Origin: Agarilytica rhodophyticola | Lineage (GTDB): Bacteria > Pseudomonadota > Gammaproteobacteria > Pseudomonadales > Cellvibrionaceae | Assembly: GCF_002157225.2 (NCBI RefSeq) | Contig: NZ_CP020038.1 | Location: forward strand, 2,944,501-3,008,500 | Reading direction: 5' to 3' | DNA: 64,000 nucleotides | Shown here: piece by piece, positions 45,512 to 53,245 of the stretch | Layout of the letters: every line of letters begins with the position of its first letter | Position numbering within the stretch: the first letter of the stretch is position 1 | Made by a program: the position numbers and the translations under genes | The notes under the pieces: model-generated | Databases searched by the model: none | What the model was told of the DNA's origin: nothing | The model's input: the letters and a program-made list of their open reading frames with translations, nothing else

Positions 45512-46819
45512 GTGGTAGAAAGTGTAGAGAGTTTAAAAAGTGTTACTTTAAATCAAAAAGTGCAAGTAAATTACGATTACCCTGTCGTGTTTACTGAGTC
45601 TGTATTCGATATAGAGAACAAAACGCTGGCCAATATTTTATCTTGCGGACAGCGCAAATCAGTGAAAGTTCTTGTGGTTATCGATGCGGGGGTTCACGCT
45701 GCGTATCAAAACAACGACCGCCCAAGCAATTCAAGCAGCCAAAATACATCTAACCAAAACGCCTCTAGTCAAAATATATCTAGCCAGAACGTATCTAGCC
45801 AGAATATAGTACAGCAAATAAAAACTTATGCCTTCGCCAATCAAATCGATCTGATCAAAACCCCATTAATTGTCAGTGGCGGAGAACAAGTTAAAACCGA
45901 TGACTCAGTGTTAGAGGATATTTATCGCTTAGTTGCCGATGAAAAAATTGATCGCCATTCCTACATTCTTGCCATTGGTGGTGGTGCCACTTTAGATGCA
46001 GTAGGGTATGCCGCTGCCACTGCCCATCGGGGTATTCGTTTGATCCGCATGCCCACCACGGTGTTAGCACAAAACGATGCTGGTGTTGGGGTTAAAAACG
46101 GAGTTAATTATCTCGATCGCAAGAATTTTTTGGGCACCTTTGCTCCTCCTCATGCGGTTATTAACGATTATGAATTGTTAGCGACTCTAAGCGATCGGGA
46201 TAAGCGTGCGGGTATTGCTGAGGCGATCAAAGTGGCTCTTATTAAAGACCAGACCTTTTTTGAAGAACTCTACAACACTCGTCATGCTTTGGCGAAATTT
46301 GAGCCTGAAGCAATGCAGCACATGATATTTCGCTGTGCTCAATTACATCTTAACCATATTTCGACTAGCGGCGACCCTTTTGAAATGGGCTCTGCGCGGC
46401 CGCTTGATTTTGGTCACTGGTCAGCCCATAAACTAGAAGCTCTATCTGATTATCGTATTCGCCACGGTGAAGCCGTTGCTGTCGGTATAGCTCTTGATAC
46501 GCTGTATTCTCACGGCAAGAGCTTACTTGGAAAATCAGATAAAGATAGAGTGCTAGAGCTGTTAGTCGATCTGGGTTTCACATTAAACTACCCTGAACTC
46601 GATCAACTTGATATTAAAGCTTCACTGGAAGAATTTCGTGAGCACCTCGGAGGCTTTTTAAGTATTACTCTACTAACGGCTATTGGCTCTTCTTTTGAAG
46701 CAAATGATATAGATATCATGTTAATGAATAATTGCTTAGCAGCAATAAAAAATAATAGTATCGAAAATATTAGTTCTACTGTTTTTAGTAACGAGAAATT
46801 TACTCACTTCACTCGATAA
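45512..46819 (+). CDS. eboD: EboD-type 3-dehydroquinate synthase-like protein
   Basis: 435 residues of the sedoheptulose-7-phosphate cyclase / dehydroquinate synthase fold, cytoplasmic. The NAD-binding 'AIGGGATLDAVGYAAATAHR' and 'RMPTTVLAQNDAGVGVKNGV' are followed by 'KNFLGTFAPPHAVI'. Zinc-ligand regions are 'GIAEAIKVALIKD', 'RPLDFGHWSAHKLEALSDYR' and 'RHGEAVAVG'. It lies in the ebo cluster rather than with aroK, so EboD is the better name than AroB. A 15-base repeat near residues 77-96 inserts a Ser/Gln/Asn-rich loop, absent from the canonical fold. GTG start. In cyanobacteria the cluster helps move a scytonemin precursor to the periplasm; the chemical step of EboD is not established. Confidence 0.85.
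   Translation: MVESVESLKSVTLNQKVQVNYDYPVVFTESVFDIENKTLANILSCGQRKSVKVLVVIDAGVHAAYQNNDRPSNSSSQNTSNQNASSQNISSQNVSSQNIVQQIKTYAFANQIDLIKTPLIVSGGEQVKTDDSVLEDIYRLVADEKIDRHSYILAIGGGATLDAVGYAAATAHRGIRLIRMPTTVLAQNDAGVGVKNGVNYLDRKNFLGTFAPPHAVINDYELLATLSDRDKRAGIAEAIKVALIKDQTFFEELYNTRHALAKFEPEAMQHMIFRCAQLHLNHISTSGDPFEMGSARPLDFGHWSAHKLEALSDYRIRHGEAVAVGIALDTLYSHGKSLLGKSDKDRVLELLVDLGFTLNYPELDQLDIKASLEEFREHLGGFLSITLLTAIGSSFEANDIDIMLMNNCLAAIKNNSIENISSTVFSNEKFTHFTR
45740..45799 (+). repeat. four 15-base tandem units in eboD
   Basis: Units at 45740, 45755, 45770 and 45785 encode QNTSN, QNASS, QNISS and QNVSS; a partial fifth (QNI) follows. Length is a multiple of three, so copy-number change would keep the frame. 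It lies between strands of the N-terminal nucleotide-binding domain. Confidence 0.85.
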
Positions 46820-46909
46820 TTACTCTCATATCTGCTTTGGTGAAGTGATAAGTTTTTATTTAAAGAGTTTTGCCTAAGCATTAAACTTAGGCCGTTTTGG
46901 TGAGTATTT

Positions 46910-47788
46910 GTGATATTGGTCAGTGATTTTCGTCAGCTTGCATTACTAATTCGTCTCCCCAATAGTTTTACGGTGATTGCCAATATTGTTGCGGCCTCAT
47001 TAATTGGCTCCCAAGGGCATATAGACTTAACTGTATTTTTTATCCTACTGCTGGCGAGCTTGTGTTTTTATCACGGTGGTATGGTGCTTAATGACTGCCT
47101 AGATATCGCCGAAGATAAACTTACTCAACCTCATCGCCCTTTGGTTTCCGGTAAAATCTCCACATCCTTTGCGTGGATCTTGGCTACAGTTTTGATGGGC
47201 GTGGCTACACTATTGCCACTACTGTTAAGTCAGGCTGTGTTTTTAGTAGCGGTGCTATTGGCGATATCTATCGTTGCTTATAACTTCTCTCCTCGCGAAA
47301 GTTTGTTTGGTTGTGTTTTGATGGGGGCATGCCGAAGTTTAAATTGGCTGCTGCCCCTGGTCGCTTTCGGTACTTGGAAAGAATATGCACCTTATGCCTT
47401 TTTAGTGGGTATTTATGTTATGTCTCTTACTTTCCTCAGTCGCGATGAAAATTACGCCGATAGAAGATGGTTGGTCGTGCTGAGTGTATCCAGCTTGTTA
47501 CTAGGTGGTATTTATTTTTTGTGGGCTTTTGATAGTGAATCACCATTTTATTGGTTTAAATGCGCAATTGTTGTGGCTGGCCTACTTTTGCTTTTCGCTA
47601 AGATAATGCAATTATTGAAGGATTACAGACCAGAAAACATTCGTGCTGTGGTCATGTTTTTTATCATCGGCATGATACCTCTAGATGCATGCCTAGTATT
47701 TGTTGCTGGATATTATTGGCAGGCTATCTTTTTGCTAGCACTTATTATACCCAGTAAGCTACTTGCTCGGCGTTTGTATGTAACTTAA
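46910..47788 (+). CDS. eboC: EboC-type UbiA prenyltransferase-like membrane protein
   Basis: 292 residues with about eight membrane helices. The first Asp-rich motif appears as 'NDCLDIAED' and is followed by 'QPHRPLVSGKIS', the classic UbiA polyprenyl-diphosphate/magnesium site. A second Asp-containing region, 'SRDENYADRR', follows helix 5. UbiA enzymes transfer prenyl groups to aromatic or other acceptors in the membrane. In the ebo cluster the acceptor is unknown; the prenylated product is thought to aid export of a metabolite precursor. GTG start with GGTGAG upstream, 90 bases after eboD. The next intact gene is 406 bases away, with an eboA-like remnant between. Confidence 0.86.
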   Translation: MILVSDFRQLALLIRLPNSFTVIANIVAASLIGSQGHIDLTVFFILLLASLCFYHGGMVLNDCLDIAEDKLTQPHRPLVSGKISTSFAWILATVLMGVATLLPLLLSQAVFLVAVLLAISIVAYNFSPRESLFGCVLMGACRSLNWLLPLVAFGTWKEYAPYAFLVGIYVMSLTFLSRDENYADRRWLVVLSVSSLLLGGIYFLWAFDSESPFYWFKCAIVVAGLLLLFAKIMQLLKDYRPENIRAVVMFFIIGMIPLDACLVFVAGYYWQAIFLLALIIPSKLLARRLYVT

Positions 47789-48194
47789 TGTTCATTCGCA
47801 CTAGCGCTCACAAGCGGTATAACGCTTTTGCCTTATGCTTTTATATGCTAAGTATCGTCGGACATGCCTACTAATGGGGCGGTGAATATGAATAAGAAGC
47901 GCTGCTCGAAGGGCTATACTTACTGGACGAGAAGGGTGAGTTTGATTTATTGGCAGTAAATGCATGCCAACCAAATATTTTGTCTATGCTCGAAACGCTG
48001 GCCATAGAAAACCCTTACCCCAAAAAGTCCTTTAGCGATAATGAACAGCATCGTTATGATGTATCGCGCTCTTAGTGTCACCAGGTGTTAGCTGACAAAG
48101 AGTTTTCTGGCATTGCATGTAGCAAGGTACAGTAAGATGACAGTACGCGAATTCGCCAACTGACAATTGAATTTAATGTACAAGGTGAGAACTA
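47789..48194. other. spacer holding the eboA-like remnant
   Basis: The only long gap in the ebo cluster (406 bases), exactly where an eboA-size gene could have been partly lost. The remnant frame is at 47896-48075. The same frame continues with further coding-like text ('CHQVLADKEFSGIACSKV') after the first stop. AAGGTGAG at its end serves eboB. Confidence 0.55.
47896..48075 (+). pseudogene. probable remnant of eboA
   Basis: A 59-codon frame bounded by stops and without a start codon reads 'EALLEGLYLLDEKGEFDLLA', then 'VNACQPNILSMLETLAIENP' and 'YPKKSFSDNEQHRYDVSRS'. The run NxCQPN...A.ENPYP..(S)F matches what I recall of the EboA C-terminal half, where 'NaqP.......NPYPa..F...' precedes a conserved Gln-Met-Val-Leu-Lys segment. 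That segment has decayed here. EboA is the one cluster member missing from this otherwise complete set. Motif similarity is from memory and needs a profile search. Confidence 0.5.
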
Positions 48195-49085
48195 ATGCAA
48201 TTTTTTGAGCCCAATATTCATATGCTATCGCGTACCACCGACGACTACGAAAATTTAGCAGTTGCTGGCGTTATCGGTGTTGTTGAACCGGCTTTTTGGC
48301 AAGGTCAGCCCCGTACTCAAATCGGCACTTTTATCGACTATTTTGACTCACTTGTTGGCTGGGAGCGCTTTCGCGCTAGCCAGTTCGGCATTCGTCACTA
48401 TTGCACCATGGGGTTAAACCCCAAAGAAGCGAATAATTTGTCCCTTGCCAAAGAGGTGATGAAGTTACTACCGGATTATTTAGCTAAAGAGGGTGTAGTT
48501 GCTGTGGGTGAAATTGGCTATGATGACATCAATGATCTGGAAGAACGTTTCTTTGCTGAGCAACTTGAGCTGGCTAAAGCCTTTGCATTACCTGTACTTG
48601 TCCATACCCCGCACCGAGAAAAAATAGAGGGGACGCGACGAACTCTTGATCTTATTAAAGAGGTAGGAGTTAACCCCGAAACAGTTGTTGTCGACCATCT
48701 TAACGAGGTTACTATAGAATTGGTTACTGATACGGGGTGTTGGAGGGGACACTCTGTATATCCCAAAACTAAAATGTCTGAAGGTCGTATGGTGGATTTA
48801 CTAAAAAAATATGGTACCGATAAAGTGATGGTCAATAGTGCAGCAGATTGGGGTGTTAGTGATCCATTGAAAGTGCCTAAAGTGGGTACAGCGATGTTGG
48901 AGGCCGGTTTTAGCGGTGACGAAGTTGAAAAAGTGCTATTTAATAACCCTATCAATTTTTTTGCACAAAGTGGCCGCATCAGTATCGACGAAGTCACTCG
49001 TCCACTTATCGACCAAAGTCAGTTATACCAAGATAACTCCGCTTTACGAGGGCAAACGCCACTCATTGAAAAAGGAAGTTTGTAG
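48195..49085 (+). CDS. eboB: EboB-type TatD-like metal-dependent hydrolase
   Basis: 296-residue TIM-barrel amidohydrolase of the TatD-like group found in ebo clusters. The first metal motif, usually H-x-H, appears as 'EPNIHMLSRTTDDY'. 'GVVAVGEIGYDD' carries the conserved Glu, and 'LPVLVHTPHREK' and 'VVVDHLNEVT' supply the barrel His residues. 'VMVNSAADWGVSDPLKVPKV' carries the final Asp. Soluble, cytoplasmic. Its stop overlaps the GTG of eboE by one base, showing tight coupling. Substrate unknown; hydrolysis of a phosphoester or cyclic amide is a family-level guess. Confidence 0.85.
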   Translation: MQFFEPNIHMLSRTTDDYENLAVAGVIGVVEPAFWQGQPRTQIGTFIDYFDSLVGWERFRASQFGIRHYCTMGLNPKEANNLSLAKEVMKLLPDYLAKEGVVAVGEIGYDDINDLEERFFAEQLELAKAFALPVLVHTPHREKIEGTRRTLDLIKEVGVNPETVVVDHLNEVTIELVTDTGCWRGHSVYPKTKMSEGRMVDLLKKYGTDKVMVNSAADWGVSDPLKVPKVGTAMLEAGFSGDEVEKVLFNNPINFFAQSGRISIDEVTRPLIDQSQLYQDNSALRGQTPLIEKGSL

Positions 49086-50308
49086 TGGTTTGTTGGCACC
49101 CCGATGAGATAGCTTACTGTGCGAATGTTCACCCAGGCATAAGTGCTCGGGAAATTGCTAATAATTTAACTTCCATTACCAGTGCTGTTCGCAGTAACGC
49201 TCGCTTAAATTCAATGTATGCAGGTTTGTGGATTTGTGAAGCGGCACTGCATGAATATCGTGATACAGCTTTGCTCACGGATTTACTCAATACCATGCAA
49301 CGTGAGCAGCTAAAAGTTGTAACGTTAAATGGCTTCCCACAAGTCAATTTTCATCAAGATGTTGTAAAGCACAAAGTCTATCAGCCAACCTGGGCAGATC
49401 GACGTCGTCTTGATTACACCATTGAATTAGCAGATGTACTCGCGCGCTGTCTACCTGAAGGTGTTGACTGGGGTACTATCTCCACACTTCCTCTGGCGTA
49501 TCGTAGTTCATGGACGAAGAGTCAACATCATCAAGCTTGCGAGAATTTAATGGCTTATGTTGAGGCCGCGCACAAGCAAGCACAGGCAACGGGAAAACAT
49601 ATCAGGCTTTGTCTAGAAATGGAGCCTGGCTGTGTCTTGGAAACAACTGAACAAGTTATCGATTTCTTTACGAAAGATCTACCAGAATGTGCCGATAGGC
49701 TTGGTATTTCGCAAGATAGGGTTAAAAGTTATCTGGGAATCTGCTACGACATTTGTCATCAAGCGGTGATGCAAGAGAATATCTCTACCAGTGTCAATGC
49801 TATTCATGAGGCGGGAATTACTATTGGCAAGGTGCAAGTATCTTCAGCTTTGCAAGTGGATTTTAACCTTGCCCTAGAACATGGACACGATGCTTTATCC
49901 TCGTTACGAACATTTGCTGAGCCAAAATATATGCATCAACTTTCTACTCGTGACCGTGACCAGGTTTTTTATTTTTGCGATGATTTAGTGGATGCTATAG
50001 ACAATAAAGATTTTCCTCGAAGTTCGTCCTGGAAAATTCACTATCATTTACCCATCCAGCAACACCATATTATGGAACAAGGGCGAGCTTTACCTGGTTT
50101 CACTACGACCCGACAGGCGATCGAAGAGTTTTTAGATAGCTTGTTGACTTTTTCTTATAAGCCTCATATAGAAGTGGAAACTTATACTTGGCATGTCTTA
50201 CCGGAGTTTAAACACAACGCTACTGAGCATGCATTAATAGAAGGCTTAGGTTTAGAGCGTCAGTGGCTAGTGGAGCAGATGGCCAAACGCGGTTTGATAA
50301 ATACATAA
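49085..50308 (+). CDS. eboE: EboE-type xylose-isomerase-like TIM-barrel protein
   Basis: 407 residues, cytoplasmic, of the sugar-phosphate isomerase/epimerase (AP-endonuclease-2) fold. The cluster-typical opening 'AYCANVHPGISAREIANNLT' is followed by 'LNGFPQVNFH', 'LCLEMEPGCVLETTEQVIDF' (metal Glu), 'LGICYDICHQAV' (Asp/His), 'KVQVSSALQVDF' and 'HYHLPIQQ'. Together these give the metal-site pattern of Glu, Asp, His and Glu residues ('PHIEVETYTW'). The GTG start overlaps the upstream stop by one base. Its role in ebo is unproven; the isomerase-like fold and the EboD sugar-phosphate cyclase-like fold suggest that the cluster makes or modifies a sugar- or cyclitol-derived carrier, which is inference. 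Confidence 0.87.
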   Translation: MVCWHPDEIAYCANVHPGISAREIANNLTSITSAVRSNARLNSMYAGLWICEAALHEYRDTALLTDLLNTMQREQLKVVTLNGFPQVNFHQDVVKHKVYQPTWADRRRLDYTIELADVLARCLPEGVDWGTISTLPLAYRSSWTKSQHHQACENLMAYVEAAHKQAQATGKHIRLCLEMEPGCVLETTEQVIDFFTKDLPECADRLGISQDRVKSYLGICYDICHQAVMQENISTSVNAIHEAGITIGKVQVSSALQVDFNLALEHGHDALSSLRTFAEPKYMHQLSTRDRDQVFYFCDDLVDAIDNKDFPRSSSWKIHYHLPIQQHHIMEQGRALPGFTTTRQAIEEFLDSLLTFSYKPHIEVETYTWHVLPEFKHNATEHALIEGLGLERQWLVEQMAKRGLINT

Positions 50309-50406
50309 CTATTAGCCCGAGTAGAATATTTCTATCTGGCTGTGCTTAAAACACCGAAGAAAAAATAAACTTTTAAATCATTTTGCAATCTATTATTTTA
50401 AATAAC

Positions 50407-51777
50407 ATGCTAAATAAAAACCTTGTCATTCTTGATGTTGTTGGCTTAACTCCGGATCTTCTCGGCGATAATACGCCCAATATAAATCGCTATTTAAATG
50501 ATAATTTCTTTAGTCCTCTAACGGGTGTTTTCCCAGCTTTGACCACCACCGCACAGTCTTCAATGTTGACCGGATATAATCCGGATCGACATGGTGTCGT
50601 CGGCAATGGCTGGTATGAGCGAGAACATGCAGAAGTAATGTTTTGGAAGCAAGCGAATAGCCTCGTGCAGGGAGATAAAATTTGGGACAGGCTCAAAACC
50701 AAACATGAGGGTTTTAGTTGTTCTAAGCTATTTTGGTGGTACAACATGTATGCCAATGTGGATGCATCGATAACACCGCGGCCACATTATCCTGCGGACG
50801 GTCGTAAAATCATTGATTTATATTCAACCCCAGAAGGTTTACATGAAAAGATAGAAGAAAAACTTGGCAAGTTTCCCTTTTTTAATTTCTGGGGGCCTAA
50901 AGCGGGTATTGAATCCAGTCAATGGATTGCCGAAGCGGCAAAATTAGAGTTTGAAATGCATCGCCCTAATTTGCAGCTAGTCTATCTTCCGCATTTAGAC
51001 TATTGTTTACAAAAGTATGGCCCTCATCATGAGTCTATTGCTGCTGAAGTGCGCGCTATTGATACTGTTGTGGGGTCTTTACTTGAGTTTTATCAAGCCT
51101 CTGATGTAAAGGTTATTATCGTTTCTGAATATGGGATTACTGAGGTAAGTAAACCTATTCATATCAATAGAGTTTTGCGAGAAAATGGCTTTATTAAAGT
51201 ACGAAATTCATTAACATGGGAATTACTTGATCCCGGTGCAAGTAAAGCTTTTGCCGTAGCCGATCATCAAATAGCGCATATTTATCTCAATGATGTCAGC
51301 AAAAAAGCCACGCTAAAAGAACTGCTAGAAAACACAGACGGTATTGATAGGGTTTTAGATCAGGGGGGCAAACGGGATTTTAATATTGACCACGACCGCG
51401 CGGGAGACTTAATTGCTATTGCAAACCCCGACGCCTGGTTTACCTACTATTATTGGCTGGATGACAAAAAAGCGCCCGATTTTGCGCGCACAGTGGATAT
51501 TCATCGCAAGCCTGGCTACGATCCTGTGGAAATGTTTGTCGATCCTAAATTGACACTTCCAGTGGCACGTGTTGCTTGGCGTTTACTGCAGAAAAAATTA
51601 GGCTTTCGTATGTTAATGGATGTGATTCCACTGGATGCAGATCTTATTCGCGGTAGTCACGGCCGTTTAGCCACGGACGAGCAGCAGGGGCCATTAATCA
51701 TTTTGCCTAAGGATATGGCCCGAGAAGGAATGCGAATGACGGATGTGCCAGAAGTGATTATGTCTTTTTTTGATTAA
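50407..51777 (+). CDS. eboF: EboF-type alkaline-phosphatase-superfamily protein
   Basis: 456 residues, type I phosphodiesterase/nucleotide pyrophosphatase fold. ATG 50407 is preferred to a TTG eight codons upstream. The first metal Asp is in 'LVILDVVGLTP' (Asp10). The nucleophile Thr lies within 'FPALTTTAQSSMLTGYNPDR' (Thr46-48), followed by 'HGVVGNGWY'. 'YLPHLDYCLQKYGPHH' supplies Asp and His ligands. The usual 'SDHG' reads 'SEYGIT', with 'AVADHQIAHIYL' giving the Asp-His pair further on. No signal peptide. It probably acts on a phosphate or phosphonate ester in the ebo pathway. The 3' end overlaps the convergent minus-strand gene by 20 bases. It closes the cluster. Confidence 0.87.
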   Translation: MLNKNLVILDVVGLTPDLLGDNTPNINRYLNDNFFSPLTGVFPALTTTAQSSMLTGYNPDRHGVVGNGWYEREHAEVMFWKQANSLVQGDKIWDRLKTKHEGFSCSKLFWWYNMYANVDASITPRPHYPADGRKIIDLYSTPEGLHEKIEEKLGKFPFFNFWGPKAGIESSQWIAEAAKLEFEMHRPNLQLVYLPHLDYCLQKYGPHHESIAAEVRAIDTVVGSLLEFYQASDVKVIIVSEYGITEVSKPIHINRVLRENGFIKVRNSLTWELLDPGASKAFAVADHQIAHIYLNDVSKKATLKELLENTDGIDRVLDQGGKRDFNIDHDRAGDLIAIANPDAWFTYYYWLDDKKAPDFARTVDIHRKPGYDPVEMFVDPKLTLPVARVAWRLLQKKLGFRMLMDVIPLDADLIRGSHGRLATDEQQGPLIILPKDMAREGMRMTDVPEVIMSFFD

Positions 51778-52153
51778 AGTAGGTGATTATAGCAACACAA
51801 CTTGCCCAAACGGCAAGTATTAGTAAGCCGCCAGATTCATTTGATTGTTGCACCATGGTGTTGGTTTCATCCCAATAGTTAGCGGGATGTAACCATTCAA
51901 TATGAATATTGCCTTGGCCATCTTGTAAACGGAACAATAGAGCTCCCCAAGTAAAACCTGCCCACGCGAAAAGCCAGTGCAGTGCTATGGGGCGCCATAT
52001 CATCATTGCACTAATCGCCGTCATAGCGCCATATATTGCTATCCATATCCACGCATCATAATTGCCGTACTGTCCAGCATCATTGAACTGTAAGAGTGTG
52101 AAAATTAAAAATACTAGTGCGCCAAACGCGAATGGCAGTCGTTTAATCATCAT
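51758..52153 (-). CDS. TMEM220-like small membrane protein
   Basis: 131 residues with four predicted helices (about 7-24, 34-52, 56-72 and 108-126). The family-type 'TLLQFNDAGQYGNYDAWIWI', then 'AIYGAMTA', corresponds to the QxND-x-D-xxxW motif of TMEM220 proteins. AGGA lies 3 or 6 bases before two adjacent ATGs (52153 or 52150), so the second may be used. It is 23 bases downstream of csiV and reads as the last gene of an mfd-csiV transcript. Function unknown. Its end overlaps the end of eboF on the other strand. Confidence 0.75.
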   Translation of the reverse strand: MMIKRLPFAFGALVFLIFTLLQFNDAGQYGNYDAWIWIAIYGAMTAISAMMIWRPIALHWLFAWAGFTWGALLFRLQDGQGNIHIEWLHPANYWDETNTMVQQSNESGGLLILAVWASCVAIITYFNQKKT

Positions 52154-52176
52154 AAATCCTAGGTTGTATTGATACC

Positions 52177-53244
52177 TTACGGCAAGCGGGGATTGTATTT
52201 GTCGATACGAATTAACAAACCGAGGCGTGGGTGGTCGAGGTAATGCAACTCACCACTGCGCATACGGCGCTTTTGCCGCATAGTTACCAACTGTTTTACG
52301 ACATAAGGCTGTTGGGCGATGCTACTATAGTCTCCCAATAAATCTCCAGAGATGCTGTCATTGGAGGCCAGTGCCGTATTTTTATTAAAGGCAATGTTCC
52401 AGTTGTTTTGCTCGTCTAAGCTGTCGTCGGTGTTTTCTTGTATATCTGCAAGGGCTAATTCATTTGTATCTCCCTCTTGCTCTTGATAGCTCAGCAATAT
52501 TGGCCGGCGGGGGAGTATGGGCCAGTGTTCATTTTCTTGTCCAAAATTGGCCTCAAATTTGGTCAACCATAAATTCGTGTCGATATGCAGATAGCGACTA
52601 ATATGAAGGATGATGCTGCCTTCAAGTTCGCTGTTTTCTCCAAATGTATCGCCCGCACTCATAACAATGGCTGCCGCATTATTCTTATCGACCATCGGTT
52701 GCCGCCAGGTCTCATGGAATAAAACTCGCATTGCGGAGCGACGCTGTAAACGATTTGCTTCATTGTTCATGGTACGCAACTGCGAATCGAGTGGGATAAA
52801 GGGTTGCTCTAAGCTTTGACGGAATTGTTCTTCTGGGCTATCGGGCAAGCTATTCGCGCTATCCTCTGGCGCAAGTGCGTATGTATCGCCGGCTAACTCG
52901 CTGTTCTCTTCTTGGTTGCCACTACCCAGTAGTTGTATGCGCGGAGGGTAGGACAGAGAGAGATTGGTTGGCCAGGACTCCGCCTCAGGACTCAACTCCT
53001 GTTTGCGTTCAAAAATAATGACTTCTACCTGGTACCAATTTTTAAAGTGCTGCTCAAAAATCTGTTGTTTTGATTCTTGTGGTAATACTTTTTGTGCTTG
53101 AGCATCACTGTATGTGCTTATCAAAGTAAAACCGAGTGCACAGAAATACTGTACTGATCGCACAAGGGATAACAAGTGCAAACGTGCTTTAAGTGCTTCG
53201 TAAGGCTTTTTTAGTGCAGCCACTGACCTATTTTTTGCGTACAT
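52177..53244 (-). CDS. csiV: CsiV-family periplasmic protein
   Basis: 355 residues. After a rather long basic N terminus, a signal-peptide core ('SVQYFCALGFTLISTYSDAQ', likely cleaved near Ala-Gln-Ala) leads to 'WYQVEVIIFERKQELSPEAE'. This is the CsiV signature, and the C terminus 'RRMRSGELHYLDHPRLGLLI' matches the family end. In Vibrio, CsiV is a peptidoglycan-binding protein required for the response to the D-amino-acid-linked CSI signal; family members outside Vibrio are uncharacterised. The middle (about 110-270) is acidic and variable. One base separates it from the mfd stop, as is usual for this gene pair in Pseudomonas relatives. Confidence 0.88.
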   Translation of the reverse strand: MYAKNRSVAALKKPYEALKARLHLLSLVRSVQYFCALGFTLISTYSDAQAQKVLPQESKQQIFEQHFKNWYQVEVIIFERKQELSPEAESWPTNLSLSYPPRIQLLGSGNQEENSELAGDTYALAPEDSANSLPDSPEEQFRQSLEQPFIPLDSQLRTMNNEANRLQRRSAMRVLFHETWRQPMVDKNNAAAIVMSAGDTFGENSELEGSIILHISRYLHIDTNLWLTKFEANFGQENEHWPILPRRPILLSYQEQEGDTNELALADIQENTDDSLDEQNNWNIAFNKNTALASNDSISGDLLGDYSSIAQQPYVVKQLVTMRQKRRMRSGELHYLDHPRLGLLIRIDKYNPRLP

Positions 53245-53245
53245 A

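Noticed and set aside
45512-46819. Housekeeping aroB
   Set aside because: Not next to aroK, lies within an ebo gene set and carries a repeat insertion; EboD fits better.
47890-47961. Short ATG-led frame 'MNKKRCSKGYTYW' after eboC
   Set aside because: Only 23 codons, in a different phase from the EboA-like text and without a ribosome site.
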